NCBI RefSeq assembly: GCF_006715045.1
Contig: NZ_VFML01000001.1
Location: 1,580,501-1,644,500 of the forward strand
From: Amycolatopsis cihanbeyliensis
GTDB lineage: Bacteria > Actinomycetota > Actinomycetes > Mycobacteriales > Pseudonocardiaceae
Length of the DNA stretch: 64,000 nucleotides
Direction of reading: 5' to 3'
The position numbers and the translations under genes were made by a program. The stretch's first letter is position 1, and each line of letters opens with the position of its first letter. The notes under the pieces were generated by a model. That model made no database searches and was not told where the DNA came from. It saw only the letters and a program-made list of their open reading frames with translations. Positions 1-8,474 of this stretch are shown here, one piece after another.

Positions 1-255
1 CGGACACACCGCACACGCACTCGGCAACGACGCTTCGGCACCGAAATCGGTCCCGACCGCGCTGACGGCGTTCCTGACCCACCCCGGTGACGCCGCCCAG
101 ACCATCCGCTACGCCGTTCGGGCCGGAAGAGACACCGACACCATCATCGCCATGGCCTGTGTCCTCCCCGGGCCAGCAACGGCACGACCACCCTGCCCAA
201 CACCTGGATCGCGCGTCTCGAGGCCACCGACCGGCTGCTCCACAACCAGGGTCGA
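1..255 (+). pseudogene. C-terminal remnant of an ADP-ribosylglycohydrolase (DraG/ARH type)
   Basis: The first 250 bases read like the 3' third of the intact ADP-ribosylglycohydrolase at 35399-36367. Matching stretches include the codons for a histidine-alanine-leucine-glycine-asparagine run, TALTAFLTHP, QTIRYA and a degenerate GGDADTIAAM metal motif (here GRDTDTIIAM). Near base 165 a base is lost, so the following LAGARNG-like segment falls into another frame, and the gene fades out before 277. The 5' part lies outside the window. This is a decayed paralogue, not a working gene; no start, no intact C-terminus. Its presence suggests that a second copy of the 21-39 kb gene set once lay to the left. 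Confidence 0.7.
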
Positions 256-276
256 GGTCGGGACGGCACTGCTCGG

Positions 277-1125
277 TCAGTGGCTGTGTGGTCTGGCTAC
301 GGCATCGGCACGGCGTTCGAGGAGGATGGTGTCGTGCCAGGTGCCGTTGCGTTGGGCGATGCGTTCGCGGACGCCGACGGTGCGGTAGCCGGCGCTGCGG
401 TGCAGGGCGAGGCCGGCGCGGTTCTCGGTGAGCACCGAGGTTTGCAGAGTCCAGAACCCGGCGCAGTCGGCCTCGACGACCTGCTGGCGGATGAGTGCCT
501 TACCGACGCCACGGCCACGGTGGTCGGCGGCGACGTAGACCGAGCTGTCGGCGACGCCGGAATAGCAGGCGCGGGTGGACGCGGGGCTCAACGTTGCCCA
601 GCCGACGATCTCGCCATCGATCTCGGCGACCCAGCGTTGTCCTGGCAGCCACTGGGCGTCCAGGGTGGCGCGGCTGGGCACGGTGGTGTCGAAGGTGGCG
701 ATCCCGGTGGCGATGCCCTCGCCGTAGATCCGCCGCACGGCCGGCCAATCCTCGGCGCGCAACGCTCGGATGCGGACGTCGGCCGGGGTGTCTTCCGGGC
801 AGCACGGCCGTGGTGCGAGTAGGCCCATCACCGCGTCGGCGGCGTGCGGCAGCCCGGCGCAGCAGTTCTCGTTGATCGAGACCCGGGTGGTGGTGCCGTC
901 CTTGTGCAGGTGCAGGAAGCCCACGTCGGCGAGCTTGCGGACGTGGTGCGAGCAGGTGGACTGGCTGATGCCGAGCTGCTCGGTGAGCGCGCCGACGGTG
1001 ATGTTGCCGGGGGCGGTGGCCACCGCGTGCAGCAGTCGCACCCGGGTCGGCTCGGCCAGGCACGCGAACCACCCGGCGTAGGTGGCGGCCTCGGGCTCGG
1101 CCAGGAGCGGCGCGGTGATCGTCAT
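277..1125 (-). CDS. ArsR-family repressor fused to a GNAT acetyltransferase (ArsN-like)
   Basis: Residues about 1-105 form an ArsR/SmtB winged helix (ISQSTCSHHVRKL recognition helix) and residues about 115-270 a GNAT acetyltransferase with the acetyl-CoA loop HRGRGVGKAL. Two cysteine pairs, in NENCCAGL and PRPCCPED, lie at the junction and could bind As(III). GNAT proteins of ars loci (ArsN) acetylate organoarsenicals such as methylarsenite or arsinothricin-type compounds; that role is inferred from family and context. The ATG at 1125 is preferred over an upstream TTG because it follows a GAGGGC ribosome site and matches the usual ArsR N-terminus. It is divergent from the flavoprotein operon at 1224 and probably represses both. 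Confidence 0.85.
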   Translation of the reverse strand: MTITAPLLAEPEAATYAGWFACLAEPTRVRLLHAVATAPGNITVGALTEQLGISQSTCSHHVRKLADVGFLHLHKDGTTTRVSINENCCAGLPHAADAVMGLLAPRPCCPEDTPADVRIRALRAEDWPAVRRIYGEGIATGIATFDTTVPSRATLDAQWLPGQRWVAEIDGEIVGWATLSPASTRACYSGVADSSVYVAADHRGRGVGKALIRQQVVEADCAGFWTLQTSVLTENRAGLALHRSAGYRTVGVRERIAQRNGTWHDTILLERRADAVARPHSH

Positions 1126-1223
1126 GCCCTCATTATCGACCGGACTCGATGGTTGCGTCAATCGAACTCCATCGATACATTCACCTTAACTCTATCGTTC
1201 GTGATCGATGAAAGGTGGTAGTG
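1126..1223. promoter_or_regulatory. Divergent ars promoter region with candidate ArsR operators
   Basis: The 98-bp gap between the ArsR-GNAT gene and the flavoprotein operon is AT-richer than its surroundings and carries repeated ATCGA/TCGAT half-sites. The clearest is an inverted repeat at 1161-1176 (ATCGA, 6-nt spacer, TCGAT), with another ATCG...CGAT pair around 1192-1209. This is the expected place for autoregulation by the fused ArsR; no experiment or alignment backs the exact bases. Confidence 0.5.
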
Positions 1224-2552
1224 ATGGGTGAATTGCCTGTGGCGGTGGTGGGCGCGGGCCCGGTGGGGCTGGCCGCGGCGGCCGAACTGGTCGAGCGCGG
1301 GATCGAGCCGGTGGTACTGGAGCGCGGTGACGGGGCGGGAGCGGCAGTGGCCGAGTGGGGCCATGTCCGGTTGTTCTCGCCCTGGTCGGAGCTGATTGCC
1401 CCGGCCGCCGCTCGATTGCTCGCCGACACCGGGTGGGAGCGACCGTCCGGTGCGGTGTACCCGACCGGGGCCGAGTGGGCCGACTCGTACCTGCGTCCGC
1501 TCGCGGCGGCACTGGGTGAACGGGTGTGGTGCGGTGCGGAGGTTGTCGGGGTGGCGCGGCGTGGCCGGGATCGGGTGGTGGACGCGGGCCGGGACACTGA
1601 GCCACTGACAGTCCACATTAGACGTTCCGATGGTGGTGTGGAGCTGCTGGCGGCGCGGGCGTTGATCGACGCGTCGGGTACCTGGGGGAGCCCGAATCCG
1701 CTTGGTGCCGATGGTTTGCCCGCACCGGGTGAGCGGGTGGCCGGCGAACGGGTGACCTACCGGGTCCCGGACCTGACCGTCGAACAGACGCGTGAGCGGC
1801 ACGCAGGTAGGCACGTGGTGGTGGCCGGGAGCGGGCATTCGGCGCTGACGGCGCTGGTCGGGCTCGCCGGGCTCGCGGGCAGCGGGACGCGGGTGAGCTG
1901 GGTGCTGCGCCGAGGCGCGGTCGGTGACGCGTTCGGCGGCGGGGAGGCCGACCAGCTCCCGGCGCGGGGGGCGCTGGGGCTGCGGGCGAAGCAGGCCGTG
2001 GCGGCTGGGCAGGTGCGAGTGGTGACCGGGTTCCGCACCGAGACCGTGGAGCTCGAGCCTGGCGGGCGGCTGGCGCTGGTGTCCGCCACGGGCGACCGGA
2101 TCGAGGGCGTGGACGAGGCGGTCGCGTTGACCGGGTTCCGGCCCGACCTTTCCTGGTTGTCCGAGCTGCGGTTGGAGCTGGACGCCACGTTGCAGGCGCC
2201 GACCACGCTGGCACCGCTGATCGACCCGAACGTGCACTCCTGCGGCACCGTCTACCCGCATGGCGTGCGCGAGCTCTCCCACCCCGAATCCGGGGTGTTC
2301 CTTGCCGGGATGAAGAGCTATGGGCGGGCACCGACATTTCTGGCGATGACCGGGTACGAGCAGGTGCGCAGCATCGTCGCCGCGCTGGCCGGGGACCGCT
2401 CCGCGGCCGAGCGAGTCGAGCTGGTGCTGCCCGAGACCGGGGTGTGCGGCGGGGCCGGGCTGGTCGACGAGCCGGAGGCCGCGGCGGCCGGAGGGTGTTG
2501 CGCGAGTGAGCCGGAGCCGATCGGCCCCCCGGCGTCCTCGGGCGCTCGTTGA
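1224..2552 (+). CDS. FAD/NAD(P)-binding flavoprotein of the ars operon
   Basis: The N-terminus carries an FAD-binding Rossmann motif (VAVVGAGPVGLAAA) and residues about 200-215 a second dinucleotide motif (VVVAGSGHSALTAL), the layout of single-component flavin monooxygenases and thioredoxin-reductase-like enzymes. The C-terminus ends in a cysteine pair (GGCCASEP) that might bind arsenic or take part in thiol exchange. Start chosen at the ATG after AGGTGG; the frame is open to a GTG nine bases earlier. Its stop overlaps the ATG of the MFS gene (TGATG), so the two are translationally coupled. Substrate unknown; an oxidation step on organoarsenicals is an inference from the neighbours. Confidence 0.75.
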   Translation: MGELPVAVVGAGPVGLAAAAELVERGIEPVVLERGDGAGAAVAEWGHVRLFSPWSELIAPAAARLLADTGWERPSGAVYPTGAEWADSYLRPLAAALGERVWCGAEVVGVARRGRDRVVDAGRDTEPLTVHIRRSDGGVELLAARALIDASGTWGSPNPLGADGLPAPGERVAGERVTYRVPDLTVEQTRERHAGRHVVVAGSGHSALTALVGLAGLAGSGTRVSWVLRRGAVGDAFGGGEADQLPARGALGLRAKQAVAAGQVRVVTGFRTETVELEPGGRLALVSATGDRIEGVDEAVALTGFRPDLSWLSELRLELDATLQAPTTLAPLIDPNVHSCGTVYPHGVRELSHPESGVFLAGMKSYGRAPTFLAMTGYEQVRSIVAALAGDRSAAERVELVLPETGVCGGAGLVDEPEAAAAGGCCASEPEPIGPPASSGAR

Positions 2553-3772
2553 TGGCACTGTCCACGGCGGCGCGGCCCGGCTCGCTGAACCGGGCCGGGC
2601 TGAGCCGGGTGCTGGCCACCCTGTGCGTCACCGAGGTGACCAGCTGGGGCGTGCTGTACTACGCGTTTCCGGTGCTGGCCACCGACATCAGCGCGGCGAC
2701 CGGGTGGCCACTGGCGTGGCTGATCGCCGCGTTTTCCGCAGGCCAGCTCGTGGCGGCGCTGGTCGGCATTCCCGTCGGCCGCGTCCTCGACCGGCACGGC
2801 CCCCGGGCGGTGATGACCGCGGGGTCGGTGCTGGCGGTACCCGCCGTGCTGGCGATCGCCGCCGCGCCGAACCTGGCGTGGTTCGCCGGTGCGTGGCTGC
2901 TGGCCGGGGTGGCCATGGGGGCCGTGCTCTACCCGCCCGCGTTCGCGGCGCTGACCCGCTGGTACGGACCCCATCGGGTACGGGCCCTGACCGTGCTCAC
3001 CCTGGCGGCGGGCCTGGCGAGCACGGTGTTCGCGCCGCTCACGGCCGCGCTCGCGGCCCGGCTGGAGTGGCGCCAGGTCTACCTCGTGCTCGCCATCGTG
3101 CTCGGCCTGATCACGATCATCGGGCACGCTTGGGGGTTGCGCGGCCCCTGGCCACGATCCGATGAGGACGCTCAGGGCCCGGCAGGGCAGCCACCGGGAC
3201 GGGTAGTGCGCAGCCGCCCCTTCATCGTGCTGGTGGCGGCGCTGGCGCTGACGGCGTTCGCCACGTTCGCCGTGGTGATCAACCTGGTGCCGCTGCTGCT
3301 GGAGCGGGGCGTCGACGCGGGCACGGCGGCCGTCGCGCTCGGCCTGGGCGGACTCGGCCAGGTACTCGGCCGCCTCGGCTACGCGCCGCTGGTTCGGTGG
3401 CTGAACGTGCGTGCCCGCACCGTGGTCGTGCTGGCGGCGGTGGCGATCACCACGGCACTGCTGGGCGTGCTGACCTCCGTGACCGCACTCATCGTCGCGG
3501 CCGTCGTCGCCGGCATGGCGCGGGGCATCCTCACCCTGCTGCAAGCCACCGCGGTGACCGACCGGTGGGGAGCCACCCACTACGGGCAGCTGACCGGAAT
3601 CCTGTCCGCGCCACTCACCATCACCGTCGCACTGGCCCCGTGGGCCGGTGCCGGCATCGCCGCCCTCACCGGCGGCTACTCCCCCATGTTCCTCGTACTC
3701 GCCGCCCTGGCCCTCGGCGGTTCCGCGCTCGGGCTGGCCGCCACACCATCCTCGACGGAAAGGACACCATGA
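2552..3772 (+). CDS. MFS transporter, probably exporting an arsenical
   Basis: About 406 residues with twelve predicted hydrophobic segments, a GRVLDRHGPR motif between helices 2 and 3 (MFS motif A) and a central polar loop near residues 200-220. It is embedded between two flavoproteins and overlaps both by a few bases (TGATG upstream, ATGA downstream), so the three are one operon. Known arsenical MFS exporters (ArsJ, ArsK, ArsP-like roles) occur in such loci, but the sequence alone does not show which species is moved. Confidence 0.8.
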   Translation: MALSTAARPGSLNRAGLSRVLATLCVTEVTSWGVLYYAFPVLATDISAATGWPLAWLIAAFSAGQLVAALVGIPVGRVLDRHGPRAVMTAGSVLAVPAVLAIAAAPNLAWFAGAWLLAGVAMGAVLYPPAFAALTRWYGPHRVRALTVLTLAAGLASTVFAPLTAALAARLEWRQVYLVLAIVLGLITIIGHAWGLRGPWPRSDEDAQGPAGQPPGRVVRSRPFIVLVAALALTAFATFAVVINLVPLLLERGVDAGTAAVALGLGGLGQVLGRLGYAPLVRWLNVRARTVVVLAAVAITTALLGVLTSVTALIVAAVVAGMARGILTLLQATAVTDRWGATHYGQLTGILSAPLTITVALAPWAGAGIAALTGGYSPMFLVLAALALGGSALGLAATPSSTERTP

Positions 3773-4833
3773 ACGACGTGATCATCATCGGCGGCGGCCA
3801 GTCCGGCCTCGCCGCCGCCCGCGCCGCCCAGCTCCACGGCCTGACCCCGGTGGTACTGGAAGCCGGGCCCGAACCGGCCGGGTCCTGGCCGCACTACTAC
3901 GACAGCCTCTCCCTGTTCTCCCCCGCGGGCTACAGCGGCCAGCCCGGCGCACCGTTCCCCGGCGACCCCGAGCGCTACCCCACCCGGGACGAGGTCGCCA
4001 ATCACCTACGTGACCGCGCCGCCGCACTCGACGTCGAGATCCGCACCCACACCCGGGCCACCGAGGTCGCCACCGACGACCGTGGCGGGTTCGTGGTGCG
4101 GACGGCGCACGGCCAGACATGGCCCGCCGCGGGTGTGGTCGCGGCCAGCGGCTCGTTCGGCAACCCGCACCTGCCGGTGCTGCCCGGTCAGGACGAGTTC
4201 ACCGGCCGCCTGCTGCACTCCGCGGACTACCGCAATCCGGCGCCCTTCGCCGGGCAGCGGATCGTCGTGGTCGGCGCGGGCAACTCGGCGATCCAGATCG
4301 GCTACGAACTGGCCGACGTCGCCCGGGTCACCCTCGCCACCCGGCATCCGCTCGCCTTCGTCCCGCAGCGCCAGCAGGGCAGGGACCTGCACTACTGGCT
4401 GCGCCACACCGGCTTCGACGACCTGCCCCCGGCATGGCTGGCCCGACTGGTCACCACCACGCTGGTGCTGGACACCGGCAGCTACCAGCACGCCCTGGAC
4501 ACCGGGAAACTGGACCGCCGCCCGATGTTCACCGGCTTCGACGGCGACCACGTCGTCTGGCCGGACGGCGGCCGGGAGCGGGTGGACACCGTCCTGCTCG
4601 CCACCGGCTACCGCCCGCATCTGGACTACCTCGAATCGCTCGGCGCCCTGACCGAAGGGCACCCGGCGCACGCGGGCGGCATCTCCACCACTCACCCCGG
4701 CCTGGTGTACGTGGGGCTGGAGTTCCAACGCTCCTTCGCCTCCAACACCCTGCGCGGCGTGCACCGCGACGCCGAGCACGTCACCGCCGCACTGGCCGCC
4801 CACGTGCACAAGGCTGGTGACCTGGTGGCCTGA
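3769..4833 (+). CDS. Flavin-containing monooxygenase-like protein (ArsO-like)
   Basis: FAD motif IIGGGQSGLAAARA at the N-terminus, NADPH motif VVVGAGNSAIQIGYEL near residue 165, and the LLATGYRPHL motif near residue 280 typical of group B flavin monooxygenases. Start ATG overlaps the stop of the MFS gene (ATGA) and follows GGAAAGGACA. This family is called ArsO when found in ars operons. It is related to, but clearly distinct from, the flavoprotein at 5931-7028. Likely substrate: a reduced arsenical or small thiol; inferred. Confidence 0.8.
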   Translation: MNDVIIIGGGQSGLAAARAAQLHGLTPVVLEAGPEPAGSWPHYYDSLSLFSPAGYSGQPGAPFPGDPERYPTRDEVANHLRDRAAALDVEIRTHTRATEVATDDRGGFVVRTAHGQTWPAAGVVAASGSFGNPHLPVLPGQDEFTGRLLHSADYRNPAPFAGQRIVVVGAGNSAIQIGYELADVARVTLATRHPLAFVPQRQQGRDLHYWLRHTGFDDLPPAWLARLVTTTLVLDTGSYQHALDTGKLDRRPMFTGFDGDHVVWPDGGRERVDTVLLATGYRPHLDYLESLGALTEGHPAHAGGISTTHPGLVYVGLEFQRSFASNTLRGVHRDAEHVTAALAAHVHKAGDLVA

Positions 4834-5840
4834 CCGCAGGCAGACCGGGCCGCTGCCGTTGCTCGCCCACCACCGCCCGACCGGTCGTGCCGCGCTGACC
4901 TGCGAATACCGCTGCGGTAACGCGTGCGCCCATCCCGCGCCGAACACCTCGGACAACCCCTACCTCGGCGACGTGATCGCCGGTGCCGTCTCGCGTCACT
5001 CGCTGCTGCGCGCGGGTGCGGTGGTAGCCCTGGCCGTCGGGGCTGCCGGGACCGTATCCGGAGCCGCGGTCGCGACGCCGGGCGGCACGTGGCCGCCCGG
5101 GGCACCCGACCCATCCGTGCCGCCCCACCGTTCGATCCGGACGCGCGGCACCCGGTCGGCGGGCTGGGCAGTTCGGCTACAACTGCGGCTACCTGGCGCT
5201 GCTGGACCTGCTGTGGGAGTGGAACCGGCGGGTACTGGTCGCGAACCACGAGTACACCGACGAGGAACCCATGTTCGCGGGCTACGACCGGGACAACCCG
5301 ACCCGCGAACAGGTGGAGATCGCCTGGGCCGCGCACGGCATGTCGGTCGTCGTCCTGGACGTGCATCGCCGCGACGGGGTCGCTGACTCCGGTGGCCGGG
5401 CACCGGCTCAACCGGCGGATCACCACGACCACCCCGTGCGAGGTCACCGGGCCCGCCGCGGGCAGCGACCTGCTCGAGACCACCGCCGACCCCACCGGCA
5501 GGTCCGTGCTGGGCGCCCTGAACAACTGCGGCGGTGGGGAAACGCCGTGGCGGACCGTGCTGTCCGGTGCGGAGAACTTCAACCAGTACTTCGCGTGGCG
5601 GTCGACGGCCCGAGCAGGCGCCGGGTCACACAGTTCCTCACCGTCCCGGTCGGAGCCGAGACCTGCGGCCCCATCGTGGAGGACCGGCGGGTGGTCGTCG
5701 CGGTGCAGCATCCCGGCGAGGTCGACGGCGCGAGCGTCGAGGACCCGGTCTCGGTGTGGCCGGACGGACCTGGCAATCTCGCCCGCCGCTCTGTGGTCAA
5801 CGTGGCCCGGACCGGTTGCCGCCGGATCGGGCTGCGATAA
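4817..5840 (+). pseudogene. Decayed PhoX-type alkaline phosphatase
   Basis: Segments of PhoX (DUF839, Tat-exported Ca-dependent alkaline phosphatase) follow one another in different frames: TCEYRCGNACAHPAPNTSDN and a Tat-like SRHSLLRAGAVVAL (one twin arginine is histidine) in the first, NHEYTDEEPMFAGYD and VEIAWAAHGMSVVV in the next, GHRLNRRIT, EVTGPAAGSDLL and GALNNCGGG...VLSGAENFNQYF in a third, and FLTVPVGAETCGP, VQHPGEVDGAS and WPDGPGNL at the end. Several hundred residues normally present between the ENFNQYF and FLTVP blocks are missing. Frameshifts plus a large internal deletion make this a pseudogene. Its first codons overlap the flavoprotein stop. Confidence 0.8.
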
Positions 5841-5900
5841 CCGAACCCTCCGGCCGGCACGGCCGGTGGTGATTGATCAGTCCGGGAACACTGGTCGACG

Positions 5901-5927
5901 CGGGGTGGCTCCGAAGGGGCCACCCCG
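5901..5927. terminator. Bidirectional hairpin between convergent units
   Basis: Perfect 9-bp stem (CGGGGTGGC / GCCACCCCG) with a 9-nt loop, lying between the end of the phoX pseudogene and the end of the flavoprotein at 5931. No clear T-tract, as is usual in high-GC actinomycetes. Confidence 0.6.
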
Positions 5928-5930
5928 CCC

Positions 5931-7028
5931 TCATCCCGGGGACCGTCCGGCGGTCGCATCCGCCCACCGCGCCCCGATACCGGGCAGCGCCGCGATCTCG
6001 GCCACCGCCGACCGTGCCGTGGGTCCGACGCCGACGAGCGTCGCCGACGCCGGTCCGGTCCAGTCTCCGTAGCCCAGCAGATGCAGTCGTGGTTCCGCTA
6101 CCGCGCGGGTGCCATCGGTCGCGGGCACGCCGTACTCGGTACGCAGTCCCAGCGACGCCAGATGCCGCAGTGCCGGGCGGAACCCGGTGCACCAGATCAC
6201 GGCGTCGGCGGGCTCGGCGACGCCGTTCGTCCATACCGGACCGTCATGATCCAGGCGCGCGAACATCTCACGAGCCCGCAGGACTCCGGCATCGCGGGCG
6301 CGGCGCACCGCGGGCACCACGACGATATCCCCGAGCCCCGCCACTCCGGACGTGTCCTGGTGACCCGCGTCGAGGGTGCGACGGCGACGCGTGGCGATCT
6401 CGAAAAGGGCTCGCCCATCGACGTTGTCGGGCAGGAACCGGGGAGGCCGCCGCGTCACCCAGGTCACCGCGGCCACCGTGTGCAGATCGGCCGCGATCTG
6501 CGCCCCCGAGTTGCCCCCGCCGACCACGACGACCCGCTGCCCGGCGAAGTCGTCCGCGGTGCGGTAGCCCGCGGTATGCAGTTGGCGGCCGGTGAACAGC
6601 GTGCCGCCCGGCACAGTCGGCACGAACGGGCGCCACCAGGTACCGGTCGCACTGATCACCGCGTGAGCGGACCAGGTGCCCGTGTCGGTGCCGACCGCCA
6701 GGCGGTCACCGGCACGCCGGATCGCACCCACCCGGACGGGCCGGTGCACGGGCAGTTCGTAGCGACGCTCGTAGGCCGCGAGATAGTCACGGACATGACC
6801 GGCGGCCGGATAGCCACCGCCCGGGTACGGCGGCATCGGCCATCCGGGTAAGGAGCTGTACCTGGCCGGGGAGAACAGCCGCAGCGAATCCCACCCGTGG
6901 CGCCACGCCCCGCCCGGTGACTGCTGGGCATCCAGGACGACGAACTCGAGGCGAGCGCGGCGCAGGTAGTACCCGACGGCGAGCCCGGCCTGGCCCGCGC
7001 CGACGACCACCACGTCCACCGGCGTCAT
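5931..7028 (-). CDS. Flavin monooxygenase-like protein, ArsO type
   Basis: 365 residues: FAD motif VVVGAGQAGLAVGYYL at the N-terminus, an SLRLFSPARYSSLPG segment, NADP motif VVVGGGNSGAQIAADL near residue 170 and the WCTGFRP motif near residue 285. Its ATG overlaps the stop of the acr3 gene (ATGA), so it is the last gene of the arsR-acr3-flavoprotein operon. NAD(P)/flavin proteins in this position are annotated ArsO; a role in oxidising arsenicals or supplying redox to the locus is inferred. A terminator hairpin follows at 5901-5927. Confidence 0.82.
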   Translation of the reverse strand: MTPVDVVVVGAGQAGLAVGYYLRRARLEFVVLDAQQSPGGAWRHGWDSLRLFSPARYSSLPGWPMPPYPGGGYPAAGHVRDYLAAYERRYELPVHRPVRVGAIRRAGDRLAVGTDTGTWSAHAVISATGTWWRPFVPTVPGGTLFTGRQLHTAGYRTADDFAGQRVVVVGGGNSGAQIAADLHTVAAVTWVTRRPPRFLPDNVDGRALFEIATRRRRTLDAGHQDTSGVAGLGDIVVVPAVRRARDAGVLRAREMFARLDHDGPVWTNGVAEPADAVIWCTGFRPALRHLASLGLRTEYGVPATDGTRAVAEPRLHLLGYGDWTGPASATLVGVGPTARSAVAEIAALPGIGARWADATAGRSPG

Positions 7029-8104
7029 CGGGCGCGCACGGCCCACTTCCCGCGCAGCCAGAGACTGACGTAGACCAGGCCGACCAGCACCGGGACCTCG
7101 ATCAGCGGGCCGACCACCCCGGCGAGTGCCTGGCCGGAGGTCACCCCGAACACGCCGATGGCGACCGCGATGGCGAGCTCGAAGTTGTTGCCTGCCGCGG
7201 TGAAGGCCAACGTGGTGGCGCGGGGGTAGGCAAGGCCCGCGGCGCGGCCGAGTGCGTACGAGCCCGCCCACATGATCGCGAAGTAGGCCAGCAGCGGTAG
7301 CGCGATCCGCGCGACGTCGAGTGGGCGCGCGGTGATGGTCTCGCCCTGCAGCGCGAACAGCACGACGATGGTGAACAAGAGGCCATAGAGTGCGACCGGC
7401 CCGATGCGCGGCAGGAAGCGGTTCTCGTACCAGGTGCGGCCTTTCGCGCGCTCGCCGAGCCTGCGGGAGAGGTAGCCCGCGGCGAGCGGGATACCGAGGA
7501 AGATCAGCGCACTCGCGGCGATCTCCCACGGCGAGACGTCGATGCTGGTGGTGTCCAGGCCGAGCCAGCCGGGCAGCAGATCGAGGTAGAACCAGCCGAG
7601 CACGCCGAACATGATCACCTGGAACACCGAGTTCAGCGCGACCAGCACGGCGGCCGCTTCCCGGTCGCCGCAGGCGAGGTCGTTCCAGATGATCACCATC
7701 GCGATACAGCGGGCCAGTCCGACGATGATCAGCCCGGTGCGGTACTCGGGCAGGTCGGGCAGCATCAGCCAGGCCAGCACGAACATCAGCGCCGGACCCG
7801 CGACCCAGTTCAGCACCAGCGACAGCAGCAGGGTGCGGCGGTCGCGGGTCACCGTGTCCAGCCGGTCGTAGCGCACCTTGGCCAGCACCGGGTACATCAT
7901 CAGCAGCAGGCCGAGCGCGATCGGCAGCGAGACCTGCCCGATCTTCACCGCGTCCAGCGCTCCCTGCAGGCCCGGCACCACACTGCCCAGCACCAACCCG
8001 GCGGCCATCGCGGCAAGGATCCACAGCGGCAGGAAACGGTCCAGGAAGGACAGCCGGTGCAGCACGTCGGGCTGGTCGGCCGTGGTCTCCACGGTCTGGC
8101 TCAC
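7025..8104 (-). CDS. acr3: ACR3-family arsenite efflux permease
   Basis: 359 residues with ten hydrophobic helices. Family marks are visible: GLARCIAMVIIWNDLACGD with the conserved cysteine of the arsenite path, NSVFQVIMFG, and FTAAGNNFELAIAVAIGVFG with the conserved glutamate. Such permeases (BART superfamily) extrude As(OH)2O- or antimonite, driven by the proton gradient. Start is a GTG that overlaps the stop of the upstream arsR (GTGA); the stop overlaps the ATG of the downstream flavoprotein. It is therefore the core efflux gene of a three-gene operon under ArsR control. Confidence 0.95.
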   Translation of the reverse strand: MSQTVETTADQPDVLHRLSFLDRFLPLWILAAMAAGLVLGSVVPGLQGALDAVKIGQVSLPIALGLLLMMYPVLAKVRYDRLDTVTRDRRTLLLSLVLNWVAGPALMFVLAWLMLPDLPEYRTGLIIVGLARCIAMVIIWNDLACGDREAAAVLVALNSVFQVIMFGVLGWFYLDLLPGWLGLDTTSIDVSPWEIAASALIFLGIPLAAGYLSRRLGERAKGRTWYENRFLPRIGPVALYGLLFTIVVLFALQGETITARPLDVARIALPLLAYFAIMWAGSYALGRAAGLAYPRATTLAFTAAGNNFELAIAVAIGVFGVTSGQALAGVVGPLIEVPVLVGLVYVSLWLRGKWAVRAR

Positions 8105-8391
8105 GGGCAGGGCCTCCTCGTCTCGGCGTTGTCCTCGGCGATGTCGGCGAGCCCGGCGAACCCGGCGGCCAACGTGCGCAGCGGCTCGGGCCGCAGGCGG
8201 TAGTAGGTGTAGCGCCCGCACGGTTCGGCGGTCACCACCCCGGCGTCGCGCAACAGCCGCAGGTGGTTGGACACGTTCGTCTGGCTCGCGCCCGTCTCCG
8301 CCACCAGATGGCAGGTACACAGCGACTCGCGGGCCAGCAACTCGACGATCCGCGCCCGCAGCGGCTCGGCCAGCAACCGCACGGCGTCCAT
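8101..8391 (-). CDS. arsR: ArsR/SmtB-family arsenic-responsive repressor
   Basis: 96 residues from the ATG at 8391 (an in-frame ATG at 8445 is possible but would add residues not typical of the family). The winged helix contains the metal-box LCTCHLVAETG, whose two cysteines plus nearby thiols form the As(III) site of actinobacterial ArsR proteins, and a QTNVSNHLRLLRDAG recognition helix. It is the first gene of the arsR-acr3-flavoprotein operon, overlapping acr3 by four bases. The upstream sequence holds two TGATAT elements around 8413-8435 that may be the operator. Confidence 0.9.
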   Translation of the reverse strand: MDAVRLLAEPLRARIVELLARESLCTCHLVAETGASQTNVSNHLRLLRDAGVVTAEPCGRYTYYRLRPEPLRTLAAGFAGLADIAEDNAETRRPCP

Positions 8392-8474
8392 CGGAAACAC
8401 ATCACCACTGGCTGATATCACCAGGGAATGATATGCCAGGACCATACCTGGTGGCCGACGACCACGGTGTGGGA

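Noticed and set aside
1158..2558. Long minus-strand frames opposite the flavoprotein gene
   Set aside because: Mirror frames of a high-GC gene, rich in Arg/Pro/His, no motifs, no start context.
5931..8024. A 697-residue fusion of the flavoprotein with upstream sequence
   Set aside because: The upper part is only the shadow of acr3 in another frame; the true flavoprotein starts at 7028 with an ATGA overlap.
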